Shown: positions 35,001 through 41,290, numbered from the stretch's first letter. The stretch: 48,520 nucleotides of DNA from a virus (IMGVR_UViG_3300027908_000032:1-48520); one strand, 5' to 3'. Numbers and translations are program-made. Notes: generated by a model from the sequence alone, not told the origin.

Positions 35001-36356
35001 CAGATAGAGATTTACGACAACCAATTCACCTGCAACACTACAGCGGGATGCTCGAACGGATTTCAGGCTCGCAGCGGAGTCGTTTACCAGTTCGGGAACA
35101 CTTATACCACCGGCGCCGGTTCATTTTTCAACGGGTTCCTGCAACTCGCAGAGTTTAGGCGTTGGGCCAATCTCGGCGGATGGGACACCTGCAACGGCGC
35201 GGGTCCGTGGGATAACAACGATGGCGTGGTATATGCCTCGGGGACCATTACGGCGACGTCCGGCTCTGGCGGGGCACACACTTTGGTTGTCACCGATACT
35301 TCGCAAAGCTGGACAACGAACCAGTGGGCACCGGGGAACGGTTCGTCCTACAGCATCGTTAACCTCACACTCGGGAATACCTACGGATGGGAAATCAGCA
35401 GTAGCACATCCAATTCGGTTAGCTCCACTCTCTACTCCCAGGATTCCTATAATAGCTGGCCCACCTTCAATGTCGGCGACCATTACCAAATCCTGAAAGC
35501 ATCCGTGTGTATCGACCAGCCATCGCGAAGCCTCAGCACGCTGCTTTCGGGAGCCACACCGCCTACTGGCTGGGTCAATGAAGTTTTGGACCCTTCCTAC
35601 GAGTGGAACGACACACTTTCTCCCGGCTCTATTATCAATTTTGGGTTGATGGGTTCGCAGACTCTGAGCTTGATTGCGAATCGTGACTGGTATCAGGAAA
35701 GCGCCACTTCGCAGACAGCAAACACTAGTCCGACTTCGCCATTCAATGGCACAAGCGGAACGGGCTGGGGTATCGGGGCCAATCGCCCAACAAGTTGCTC
35801 TCTTTCCGTGAGCTACTTTTCTACGAACGTTGGCTCGCAAGGAACTCTATATCAATGCCAGTCTGGGTCGTGGGTTTCTATCTACACGCCCTATACCTAT
35901 CCGCATCCGCTGACGACTAGCAGTGGAGGTTCAGTCTCGGCACCACTCGCAGGAACCGGACTAGGCGCTACTGTGACGCTCGCGCCATCCACCTATGCTT
36001 TCAATTCAACCGTAGCAGGCAGCGGAAATAGCAGCGACAGCCCTCAGACTTTTATCTTCACCAATGGCACGGCGGGAACGGTCACTCCGGGTACAGTGTC
36101 CTTGAGCAACGCGGTGGACTTCAACATCCAATCGAACGGATGCACGGCACCAGTAACGGCAGGAAATACTTGCCTCGTAACAGCGAACTTCGCGCCGGCC
36201 ATCACCGACATCGGCACGCTGACATCAACACTGAGCATTGCATTCACAGGAGCATCGGGAAGCCCGGTTACGGCGGCGCTATCGGGAGTCAGTACATCAC
36301 CCACGACCGTATTTCCAAACAATCCAATTACACCACTAGGAATCGCGGTACGATGA
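29073..36356 (+). CDS. Giant secreted multidomain protein: PcRGLX/YetA-like lyase plus beta-helix
   Basis: A 2427-residue protein; ATG 29073 overlaps the previous stop. Signal peptide MKRLLIILLWAFPVFAQN. Residues about 20-900 resemble the PcRGLX/YetA-like rhamnogalacturonan-lyase family: QFRCMAHWPSGNAEWVQVDS near the N-terminus, then GPLRAAITANF and YFHGRVRMFFWRNRTDSKTE, then HYFLTGDETIREQLMEGFKD. Residues about 1500-1605 and 1615-1715 are choice-of-anchor-D-like (TCSGTLTAGANCTISVTFTA). About 1720-2140 is a beta-helix (FRLDHMVFTG). About 2300-2412 is another anchor-D-like domain. Probably an exported polysaccharide-degrading adhesin. Family calls are from pattern memory. Confidence 0.72.
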   Translation: MKRLLIILLWAFPVFAQNTIPIIIMPAEGPWTAQTLVGERLNAPVTFGVGIPDAWNIDCPGTQLHPENEQAPTKLILKYAGTQVTSQFRCMAHWPSGNAEWVQVDSQLPCFSEVGNGSCAATSSLAGNLNYDLNLTISTVSSGGGNVLCSPTCTTSFTPMAVDSNPGSPNTGTITVTTGAATFVIQKANFDGYHDAAIGALHEIAGNNHGPYDGFTLYGPSDSLIPPTASSPTIAGVSCGPGPVPTNYTGAACTTPYSSQNDSASTAIIEENGPLRAAITANFDFKNSSGHAYFHGRVRMFFWRNRTDSKTEIINENAYVPVVTGVTGVGCYPNGIASSSCSPTDQWNVAYKEFNQEEMRETDNLSGATRDFQFADDATGTTVSATTGTMSSAQSAYLFQGYSNDGEWFDWPGGTLCGSGVTGASSVGNSCVVSYISRSGSSNNWQYALLGYQDTGPTGAGIKQGASTVYPVGWSDFDDGANGIETGVYQLAMYWPKSLEYQPGNTSAGCGGVSPFCGNNNEIRIGIWPNQQLWNTSGTPYVTNPSYVTTQASGPCKGSFPCQAQISYVIGWPQTQIHDIYWNFHTGTQSAATAQANFLYFQHRLLAKPQSSTYWNSVVDATYSIPALWYPMPDPVTEDTFYKGAGSTVCPNAIGSCLGDVGGTGFAYTGSTNKMTIWRYFGWIAGGGSQGNQFEQRNSFDLQWLQRGCAVSGSVCGAASTLGSLAGRFIWVDHFDRMQTEKTLPRSNTVNKSGPNAGFRSMCTSDPECNSAGLQFFLYGDPRSASLPSNWNGGMQNFGDDDDGGDHNVMWGQYLHYFLTGDETIREQLMEGFKDRLQNPFVSWFNVQANAPGNTSPGHGHVGAIRAEGHMYSTAARAMDFENSISDPDADTLATITGGNFTSPGQVANNACTSVAYGSTSNTCATVLEGLLQDLAVYQVLPLVNAGYPTGFTDWLTTKADCLTNTPPTNGCSQGQSPTRGFPITLASGENCNYAAWKASTVSTPSNYSVSPYNIAAIVDSNNNLELVQTAGTAGMGTHPTWCTTPINCTTNDNTVVWQMIGPTIPPCNTASGGVGGGVGFRHLSGFMNGVHVNGIYDVWTEMRKIMGLNWHLIVGQLSGMPLTSASYNTGCGVPGNQGYLWDGCTTLNNATVSEKGLLDNIYGDWLQMAQESCVNTNPLGVYTARAGCNYDQSLDYINSAPGCFGGQNCLRVYPTGASACVVGCGGATMFPAIGGAGLVTNGITDITGDSHNNYQFPFESQAANNGIIGQELGSHEMKMIEQFILANNSTRTAGYVIKASLPQLLAVPGGLTLTSGTNCTAHTTYIVIGPTTTGTCTITWATPPGLSSVNGVSYRLKYYPCQTGALTIYGNGSECPTAGKTLVPTLGFRSDCVVSSGCNSQLAIGGTQPATTVNSLNSYVPTPANIGSFVLSPASNANWNNGMDLPDCGNGTPTTGSGAYPAWVPIQAAPFVPGCNSAVPSGTSYTFVGQPNTTYTFANYAFQNSAASLTPASQAFFSAAVGTSSGDSPRSLTLTAGPSNLTSLVISTTGDFSQTNTCSGTLTAGANCTISVTFTATATGTRTGTVVATYTGGSLSSTLSGFGLAAGGVIIIPPNPCVLSLPATANGTCTFQSQTVGLPSSDSPEPETLSNTSGAGLTSIACSTTGANSLDFTLSGTCATTLLNNSTYSIPTTFTPGGIGSRTANLKVSYGGGGGPTIGPLADCNEPTLATALTSVSADNTTVLVPSGTCTWTSPLIYNPTFTTYVIFGNGGTTTLNDAVIHSSGSMFQIQIPVGKTFRLSGATIQPLSTNPANYLDDMVSVLGTCNSSGCPNFRLDHMVFTGSTGSTWNSGSGWQMDVADVFGVADHNTVTYPSGGGIFGNVSHASYLGVGQYGDNSWTQPDSLGTGNAFYFEDNTITAGGSAPQPALIVDCDHSAFGAQHVGACRMALRHNTLISAGGTVHGTESGGRSRGGRQIEIYDNQFTCNTTAGCSNGFQARSGVVYQFGNTYTTGAGSFFNGFLQLAEFRRWANLGGWDTCNGAGPWDNNDGVVYASGTITATSGSGGAHTLVVTDTSQSWTTNQWAPGNGSSYSIVNLTLGNTYGWEISSSTSNSVSSTLYSQDSYNSWPTFNVGDHYQILKASVCIDQPSRSLSTLLSGATPPTGWVNEVLDPSYEWNDTLSPGSIINFGLMGSQTLSLIANRDWYQESATSQTANTSPTSPFNGTSGTGWGIGANRPTSCSLSVSYFSTNVGSQGTLYQCQSGSWVSIYTPYTYPHPLTTSSGGSVSAPLAGTGLGATVTLAPSTYAFNSTVAGSGNSSDSPQTFIFTNGTAGTVTPGTVSLSNAVDFNIQSNGCTAPVTAGNTCLVTANFAPAITDIGTLTSTLSIAFTGASGSPVTAALSGVSTSPTTVFPNNPITPLGIAVR

Positions 36357-36367
36357 GAGGGAAAATC

Positions 36368-36784
36368 ATGAAACGCAGAATACTTGTAACGGTATTTGTT
36401 GTGGTCTTGGCGTTCATCGTAGGCGCAAAGGCTCAGAGCAGTGGCATCTGGTCTAACGCGGCTATCAACTTTCCGATTCAGGCGAGTGTGACGCCTGCCA
36501 GTTGCACTGCTCCGGTCACGGGAGTTACGAATTACTGTACTACGGGCACAGTGGGCATGCTCATATCTTGCAACGGAAGTCCGTATGTTGCCGGTGTAGT
36601 GTGCGGCGGCGCAGCGGGGGGAGTTTCCTCGGTCAGTGTGAACGGAGGGCCGCTTCAGACCGGAGCGGTACAGCTAAAGATTCCTTCGACAGCGACCTCT
36701 ACGGCGACAGTGCCGGGAGCTAGTTTCTCGCAGAACGGGGCATTGACGCTTACAGCACCAACGGTAACGACGGTTATTCAGTAG
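36368..36784 (+). CDS. Secreted beta-rich small protein
   Basis: A 138-residue protein; ATG 36368 follows GAGAGGGA. An in-frame ATG at 36353 overlapping the previous stop is an alternative start. Signal peptide MKRRILVTVFVVVLAFIVGA then KA, cleaved before QSS. The mature part has a Cys-containing beta region and a fibre-like tail (GGVSSVSVNGGPLQTGAVQL) resembling the end of tail-fibre repeats. Possibly a fibre tip or cap for the preceding secreted fibres. Confidence 0.65.
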   Translation: MKRRILVTVFVVVLAFIVGAKAQSSGIWSNAAINFPIQASVTPASCTAPVTGVTNYCTTGTVGMLISCNGSPYVAGVVCGGAAGGVSSVSVNGGPLQTGAVQLKIPSTATSTATVPGASFSQNGALTLTAPTVTTVIQ

Positions 36785-36823
36785 TGCCGCGACCTGGAAC
36801 GCGGTAGGACCAAAGGGGACCAC

Positions 36824-37174
36824 ATGCTGACTGCTTTCATGAATGCTTCAAAGTACGATTGGGGTACGTGGTTTTTGGGCATTATGAGAGCGCTCATCAG
36901 TGGGGGTTCGTCCGCTATGGTATCTGGACTGGCCAGCATGGGTATCGCTCCCGGAACATTTAACCTCACCAATTCTATCAGCAACACATTCAAGCTGATG
37001 GGCGTGATGTTTTTGTTTCAAGGGCTTTACCGTATGTTTGAGTTCCTTCAGTTGCATGGAGCACCGGACCCCATAGCGCAACAGGTAGCTTTGCAGAAGG
37101 CTGCTGAAGCGACGAAAGAAGCACAGGGCGCGATTGCGGAAGCCAAAGCAACCGCTCCCAAGGCAGACCACTAA
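36824..37174 (+). CDS. Putative holin
   Basis: A 116-residue protein with GGGGACC upstream. Hydrophobic segments about 16-38 and 58-74 (NTFKLMGVMFLFQGLYRMFE) are followed by a charged Ala/Glu/Lys-rich cytoplasmic-type tail (AAEATKEAQGAIAEAKATAP). Size, topology and position just before the wall hydrolase fit a holin that permeabilises the inner membrane at lysis. Confidence 0.65.
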   Translation: MLTAFMNASKYDWGTWFLGIMRALISGGSSAMVSGLASMGIAPGTFNLTNSISNTFKLMGVMFLFQGLYRMFEFLQLHGAPDPIAQQVALQKAAEATKEAQGAIAEAKATAPKADH

Positions 37175-37187
37175 AGGAGACGCATCA

Positions 37188-37487
37188 ATGATTCTATTCC
37201 AGGTTCCCCCTGCACCCGTTCCGTTCTGGGAGTCTTCGGCGTTCACTACGGCGGTTGTACTGCTAATTGGCGCGGTGATGGCTTATTTTCAGTCCCGCAC
37301 CACCGCCAAGGTGGACAAAACTGCCGCAAAGGTGGACACCATCGAGACCCATACCAATGGGATGCTTACCGCGCTTCAGAACAAAGTGGACTTGCAGGAG
37401 AAAGACCGAATGCACTTGGCGGAGATTACCGAGAAGGATAAACAGATTGCTTCTCTCACTGCCAAGCCAGACGCACCAACACCTTAA
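37188..37487 (+). CDS. Membrane-anchored coiled-coil lysis protein
   Basis: A 99-residue protein from ATG 37188 (AAGGAGACG upstream). An N-terminal membrane segment (AFTTAVVLLIGAVMAYF) is followed by a long charged coiled coil (KVDKTAAKVDTIETHTNGML to DKQIASLTAKP). The shape matches i-spanin or phage hemolysin-type lysis proteins. Its place between the holin and hydrolase supports this. Confidence 0.6.
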   Translation: MILFQVPPAPVPFWESSAFTTAVVLLIGAVMAYFQSRTTAKVDKTAAKVDTIETHTNGMLTALQNKVDLQEKDRMHLAEITEKDKQIASLTAKPDAPTP

Positions 37488-37497
37488 AGGAGAAACT

Positions 37498-37650
37498 ATG
37501 AACGCACCGTGGAAGTTAATCTGCCTGATTCTAGCTTTGGTTCTGTTCGCCATTTCCGCGTGGGCTTATGAGCCTACAGGAGGTCCGTGGTACGGGCGCT
37601 TCATCGCGGCAGGGCTGTTTTTCTTTACCCTGAGCATGATTATTAGCTGA
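37498..37650 (+). CDS. Small two-helix membrane protein, holin-like
   Basis: A 50-residue protein with good ribosome site AAGGAGAAA. Helix 1 (LICLILALVLFAISAWA) could also act as a signal peptide (AWA/YEP). Helix 2 is FIAAGLFFFTLSMIIS. It shares its last base with the hydrolase start. Probably a second holin, antiholin or pinholin. Confidence 0.6.
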   Translation: MNAPWKLICLILALVLFAISAWAYEPTGGPWYGRFIAAGLFFFTLSMIIS

Positions 37651-38075
37651 TGAACCCGGTTCCCTACGAAGAACTCACGCAGTCCGACCTAATGAAGCTG
37701 TGTGTCTGGCGGGAAGCGCGTGGCGAGGGACTGCTAGGTAAAAGAGGCGTGGCCCATGTAATTTTGAACCGGGTAGCTGAACCTTGCTGGTGGGGAGACG
37801 ACATACCCTCGGTGATTCTGAAGCCGTGGCAATTCAGTTCATTTAATCCTTCAGACCCGAACTCTGATAAATGGCCTCTCGACGTTGACCCTAGCTTTGT
37901 GGATTGCTCGGATGTTTGCAACGCCGTGTTGCAAGGCACGGATAAAGACATCACCAGTGGAGCCACGTTTTACTGTGATGTGAGCATCAACGAGCCAGAG
38001 GACTGGGTAAAAGCTGGCTACCTTTTGAAATTGCAGGTGGGACGCTTGAGATTTTACGTTCCGCCGACGAAATGA
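37650..38075 (+). CDS. SleB/CwlJ-type cell-wall hydrolase (endolysin)
   Basis: A 141-residue protein of the Hydrolase_2 family. WREARGEGLLGKRGVAHVIL then NRV (20-42) holds the presumed catalytic Glu22, followed by PSVILKPWQFSSFNPSDPN with the family's Q-F-S pattern. These enzymes cut peptidoglycan glycan strands. There is no signal peptide, so release needs the adjacent holins. Length is typical of a single-domain enzyme. Confidence 0.85.
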   Translation: MNPVPYEELTQSDLMKLCVWREARGEGLLGKRGVAHVILNRVAEPCWWGDDIPSVILKPWQFSSFNPSDPNSDKWPLDVDPSFVDCSDVCNAVLQGTDKDITSGATFYCDVSINEPEDWVKAGYLLKLQVGRLRFYVPPTK

Positions 38076-38114
38076 TGTTGCTTTGGGCCAAAATCATATT
38101 ACTATGGAGCCACT

Positions 38115-38732
38115 ATGAAACACGCACTCCGCTTGGCAGTACTTCTACTCTGTACGACACTTCCCGCATTCGCACAGACAGCTCTCAGCAACGCATCTAT
38201 CTCAGGCAGCTTCACAGGCTTCTCTGCTGGCAGCGGCGGATGGCAACCAGCAGTACTCGCTAGCGCCAGCTATCAGGTAACGCAGCGAGTGACCGGAGCC
38301 TACTGGGAGATTTCCGTTCCGTCCCTCTCTCGCAACTACAACCTTGGAGTCGGCACGTACACGCTGCCACTGTCTTCGATTCTCGGCAAGACAATTAGCT
38401 CCAAGCTCCTTTTTGACGCCTCGGCTATCCCTGTGGGATTCAGCGCCGGAGCTGGAGAAGTTGTGCAACTAGGAATCACCCATGCGGCGGGAATCGCTGG
38501 CGCTAGCTTTGGCATCCCTGTTAGTGAATCGACTACGCTGAACGTGCTGGAAATCTATGGCGTCTTTGGCGGCGGTCACGAGAGCGGCGTATTCTCGAAC
38601 ATTTCCTTAAGCTCTTTCACGATGGCAACTGGATTGACCGTGCATCTGGCTCCGCTCGGCGCTCAATTCAAGCATCGCTTTGTAGCAAAGAACAAGGCCC
38701 ATGTGAGACTCGGTAAGTGCGAGCAATGCTAA
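38115..38732 (+). CDS. Secreted beta-rich protein, possible outer-membrane or surface protein
   Basis: A 205-residue protein with signal peptide MKHALRLAVLLLCTTLPAFA then QTA. The mature part is built of alternating beta strands with Gly/Ser turns (SGSFTGFSAGSGGWQPAVLA, YQVTQRVTGAYWEISV), like small outer-membrane barrels or autotransported domains. The C-terminus is basic and ends in CEQC. Encoded after the lysis enzyme, it could alter the host surface (superinfection exclusion) or belong to the fibre set; not decided. Confidence 0.6.
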   Translation: MKHALRLAVLLLCTTLPAFAQTALSNASISGSFTGFSAGSGGWQPAVLASASYQVTQRVTGAYWEISVPSLSRNYNLGVGTYTLPLSSILGKTISSKLLFDASAIPVGFSAGAGEVVQLGITHAAGIAGASFGIPVSESTTLNVLEIYGVFGGGHESGVFSNISLSSFTMATGLTVHLAPLGAQFKHRFVAKNKAHVRLGKCEQC

Positions 38733-38915
38733 GTGTTCGACAAGCACATTACACTAACTAGCACGGACAGTTCCGTGAGCCTTCAGATTGTAGCAGGCAC
38801 GGAAGGGCTAAAGAGCCTGACAGTTGTAGCGGGCAGCAAGAGCCAGCAACTCACAGCGCAGAAACTAATCGACCTCGCAGCACCCGCACTGAAGGAGTAC
38901 ATGAATGGCGTTTAA
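38733..38915 (+). CDS. Small hypothetical protein
   Basis: A 60-residue protein from GTG 38733 directly after the previous stop; the ribosome site is weak, so coupling is likely. Beta-rich N-terminal half, helical C-terminal half (LIDLAAPALKEYMNGV). Overlaps the next gene by 11 nt. Not recognised. Confidence 0.5.
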   Translation: MFDKHITLTSTDSSVSLQIVAGTEGLKSLTVVAGSKSQQLTAQKLIDLAAPALKEYMNGV

Positions 38916-39660
38916 GACTGGAAAGAAAGCCCCCAAGTGGCATCCTAAAACGCTGATGCTATCGAAGTACACGCAGAAGGGCGGAGTCATGCTGCCGCCA
39001 CCCGAGAAAATTTATCTAGAATATAAAATACCCCCGGCAACAATCGGTATGGGCTTGAACGACCAGCTATCGGACTGCCTCGCAGCTTACGCAGCCCATC
39101 ACTTGCAAGTCATCACGGGGCATGTGGGAACAGCGGTATTCGCAGAGGACTCCGAGATTCAAGCATTCTACTCCGCATTCTCTGGCTACGTTCCGGGCGA
39201 CCCCTCGACCGACAATGGCGGATACTTCGTTGATATGTACAACTGCTGGCAGACGCGCGGACTCGCTGGATTCAAGATTGACGGATGGGCGCAGATTGAC
39301 ACGAAGGATTATGCCAAGCGCCAGATTGCCATTCGCCTGTTCCTCGGTTGCGGAGTCGGTGTGCAACTACCAGCATCGGCACAGACGGAGTTCGAGGCAG
39401 GGCAAGATTGGACGATGCAGCCCGGCGATGTACCCAAAGACGGCCATGCCATTCTAGAATCGGGGGAGGGCGCGAAGGGCCATAACTTTGCTACGTGGGG
39501 CAAGGGCGACCAGAAGGCCGATAATAACTGGGACTTACAATGCACCGACGAAGTGTACGTCCCTCTAACGAAGGCAGTCATCAGCGCAGCCAACGACGTA
39601 GCGCCTCAATCGCTAGACTACGATGCACTGGTTGCAGACCTAGCCGCACTGAAGGCGTAA
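38905..39660 (+). CDS. Papain-like cysteine peptidase candidate
   Basis: A 251-residue protein. NDQLSDCLAAYAAHHLQ (Gln54, Cys58) followed later by DGHAILESGEG (His181) and HNFATWGK (Asn194, Trp198-Gly199) reproduce the order Gln/Cys, His, and the Asn-x-Trp-Gly-like motif of C1-type peptidases, though Gln-Cys spacing is shorter than in papain. It could cleave peptide stems, process a virion protein, or act on host proteins. No signal peptide. The starting ribosome site is weak. Confidence 0.55.
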   Translation: MAFKTGKKAPKWHPKTLMLSKYTQKGGVMLPPPEKIYLEYKIPPATIGMGLNDQLSDCLAAYAAHHLQVITGHVGTAVFAEDSEIQAFYSAFSGYVPGDPSTDNGGYFVDMYNCWQTRGLAGFKIDGWAQIDTKDYAKRQIAIRLFLGCGVGVQLPASAQTEFEAGQDWTMQPGDVPKDGHAILESGEGAKGHNFATWGKGDQKADNNWDLQCTDEVYVPLTKAVISAANDVAPQSLDYDALVADLAALKA

Positions 39661-39662
39661 AC

Positions 39663-40091
39663 GTGCACGACCACGAACTAAGAGAGCTATACCGAGCGGA
39701 GACGGAGTTTTTCCGAGAACTGACCAAGATTCTGAAGCATCAATTTCCGCGTAAGGCGGAGTCGTTAATCTCACAAATCGAAGTAGGAGGATTAGATATG
39801 GGAGCACCAGCAAGTATTCACCTGAATAGCACGACAGCGCAAGTCACGTTTCAAGAGTTCGATGGCCCGAACGGAACAGGTAATCCACTGCCTCCGGTCG
39901 GCCCGATGAGCTATGCCAGCGATACGCCAGCTACGCTGACCGTGGACCCGGCTTCGGGAAAAATCTCTCCTGTAGCCGTAGGAACCGCAACGATTACGAC
40001 CACGGACACCGGAAACGGATTGTCTGACACGAACCTTGTGACGGTCGTAGCCGACACAGCGGAAAGCCTTGTAGCAAGCATAACCCCCTAG
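39663..40091 (+). CDS. Ig-like (Big2) domain protein with internal start
   Basis: A 142-residue frame from GTG 39663. The first 45 residues are a charged helix (HELRELYRAETEFFRELTKI). A strong GTAGGAGG precedes an in-frame ATG at 39798, which would give a 97-residue protein that is only the Big2-type Ig domain (YASDTPATLTVDPASGKISP, VAVGTATITTTD). Both products may be made. Big2 domains bind glycans or capsid/tail surfaces. Confidence 0.65.
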   Translation: MHDHELRELYRAETEFFRELTKILKHQFPRKAESLISQIEVGGLDMGAPASIHLNSTTAQVTFQEFDGPNGTGNPLPPVGPMSYASDTPATLTVDPASGKISPVAVGTATITTTDTGNGLSDTNLVTVVADTAESLVASITP

Positions 40092-40092
40092 G

Positions 40093-40108
40093 TTCCTTCC
40101 CCAAGGAA
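40093..40108 (+). other. Perfect hairpin after the late block
   Basis: TTCCTT-CCCC-AAGGAA is a 6-bp perfect stem two nt after the stop of the Big2 gene. No T-run follows, so it is at best a weak or factor-assisted terminator. It marks the boundary between the virion/lysis block and the early-type operon. The rest of 40109-40182 shows only C-rich and G-rich tracts. Confidence 0.4.
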
Positions 40109-40182
40109 AGCGCGGGGCTGCCCTAGCTGGGTAGCGGTGGCCTCGCGTGCTTTACCCCCCTCCCTGCAATTCCGTTGCCAAC

Positions 40183-40244
40183 TATTTTAGCCTACCTGTA
40201 CGATTTCTCTTGCATTGATTCCCTGATAAGCGTACGGTGTACGC
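40183..40244 (+). promoter_or_regulatory. Promoter and operator of the repressor operon
   Basis: CCTACCTGTACGATTT (40191-40206) is followed by -35-like TTGCAT (40210-40215), 17 nt, and -10-like TACGGT (40233-40238). The same upstream block and -35 recur at 43689-43743. A perfect inverted repeat GCGTAC-GGT-GTACGC (40230-40244) covers the -10 and abuts the ATG, a natural operator for the encoded Cro/CI-type protein. The -10 is weak, and a start near 40245 would give an almost leaderless mRNA. Confidence 0.65.
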
Positions 40245-40457
40245 ATGACGCTTACATCATTCAGAAAGCACCTAGCGAAGCTAGCTGAAGAGGCTGGCTC
40301 CCAGAGGAATCTAGCCAAGCGCCTCGGTATCTCTCCAATGTTCATTTGCGACGTGTTGAAAGGACGCCGCGACCCCGGAGACAAGATGCTCAAGGCGATG
40401 GGCTTCGAGCGCAGGGTCTCTATTCGCAGGACAGTAGAAATAACGGAGGTACCATGA
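40245..40457 (+). CDS. Cro/CI-type helix-turn-helix regulator
   Basis: A 70-residue protein consisting of an XRE-type helix-turn-helix: SQRNLAKRLGISPMFICDVL then KGRRDPGDKMLKAMGF. It lacks a CI-type oligomerisation or cleavage domain, so it is Cro-like in size. It directly follows a perfect palindrome at its own promoter and probably represses itself. No ribosome site precedes the ATG. The stop overlaps the next ATG. Confidence 0.85.
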   Translation: MTLTSFRKHLAKLAEEAGSQRNLAKRLGISPMFICDVLKGRRDPGDKMLKAMGFERRVSIRRTVEITEVP

Positions 40458-40639
40458 GCCTACGCAGCCAAACACCAAAGTGCAAGAACTGCGGAGCGGA
40501 GCTTCACGAGAAAGAAGAGCGCGTAACCGAGTACTGCATCAACTGCATATGCTCCGACAAGCAAATCGAGGCGGATGCTTCCAGTGCGTGGGAAAGCTAC
40601 CTGAACGAGAAGTATGAAACACGCGAGGCAAACTCATGA
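40454..40639 (+). CDS. Zinc-ribbon microprotein
   Basis: A 61-residue protein, ATG overlapping the preceding stop. CKNCGAELHEKEERVTEYC then INCIC gives two CxxC pairs about 16 residues apart, then a charged helix (SSAWESYLNEKYETREANS). Likely a metal-binding regulator or inhibitor; second gene of the repressor operon. Confidence 0.65.
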   Translation: MSLRSQTPKCKNCGAELHEKEERVTEYCINCICSDKQIEADASSAWESYLNEKYETREANS

Positions 40640-40878
40640 CATGCCCTCAATGCGCATTTGACGGAATGGTCGAGAAGGGCGACGGGCAATTTCCAGAGTG
40701 TCCAGACTGCGGATTCGTGGCCTACGACGCAGAAGCCCTAGCCCTAATGCGAGAAGTAGAGCGCGAGTACAAGCAAGCCCAACGCGAGTGCTGGCCGGAG
40801 CCTGTACCTGCCGACTACCACACGCAAGAGGCAGAGACGGAGAGGATGCGGGAGGCGTGGAGGTTGAAAATACAATGA
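40636..40878 (+). CDS. Zinc-ribbon microprotein with helical tail
   Basis: An 80-residue protein (ATGA overlap). CPQC and CPDC pairs at residues 3-6 and 22-25 form a zinc ribbon, followed by a long acidic/basic helix (EALALMREVEREYKQAQREC). Adjacent to another zinc-ribbon microprotein of similar plan. Function unknown. Confidence 0.65.
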   Translation: MTCPQCAFDGMVEKGDGQFPECPDCGFVAYDAEALALMREVEREYKQAQRECWPEPVPADYHTQEAETERMREAWRLKIQ

Positions 40879-40952
40879 GCTACTTCCTACTAATTCTTTT
40901 TGTGATGCTGGCGCTGCTGCTCAGTGGCCCCAAAGATAATCGGAGGCTCTAA
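40875..40952 (+). CDS. 25-residue membrane microprotein
   Basis: ATG 40875 overlaps the preceding stop and the stop overlaps the next ATG (TAATG). One helix, MSYFLLILFVMLALLLSG, then a short basic tail KDNRRL. The double coupling supports translation. Role unknown. Confidence 0.5.
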   Translation: MSYFLLILFVMLALLLSGPKDNRRL

Positions 40953-41290
40953 TGGACATCTGCCAATCACGTCACCGGGGCAACCCTGAATCGGTAGCGG
41001 CGAACGAGCGCGTACAGGACTTCAAGAGGGGCGACCAAGCTCGCATCTGGCTATTTCTAAAACGGTCAGGACCATGTACCTGCAAAGAATTGGAATATTG
41101 CTTGGAAATGAAGCACCAGACCTGCTCAGCCCGACTCAGTGAACTCAAGGCCGATGGATGGGTCGTGAAAACAGGCAAGCGCAGAGACGGTGCAGCCGAG
41201 GTACGAGCGGTGACACAAGGAGAACGCGATGCTGCTAAGAATCTGCAACTGGATTTGGGAATGGGAACTTCCGCACCATCAAGTCACTAG
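40952..41290 (+). CDS. Winged-helix DNA-binding protein
   Basis: A 112-residue protein. QARIWLFLKRSGPCTCKELE then CLEMKHQTCSARLSELKADGW and a VVKTGKRRDGA hairpin follow the helix-turn-helix-wing order of small winged-helix (MarR/DprA-C-like) domains. Probably a second transcription regulator of the early operon or an accessory recombination protein. Confidence 0.65.
   Translation: MDICQSRHRGNPESVAANERVQDFKRGDQARIWLFLKRSGPCTCKELEYCLEMKHQTCSARLSELKADGWVVKTGKRRDGAAEVRAVTQGERDAAKNLQLDLGMGTSAPSSH

Noticed and set aside
35121-35840. Long minus-strand frame of 239 codons, and similar frames at 26834-27457 and 28363-28995
   Set aside because: They lie wholly opposite clear coding sequence, have Arg/Ser/Cys-rich shadow composition and no ribosome sites.
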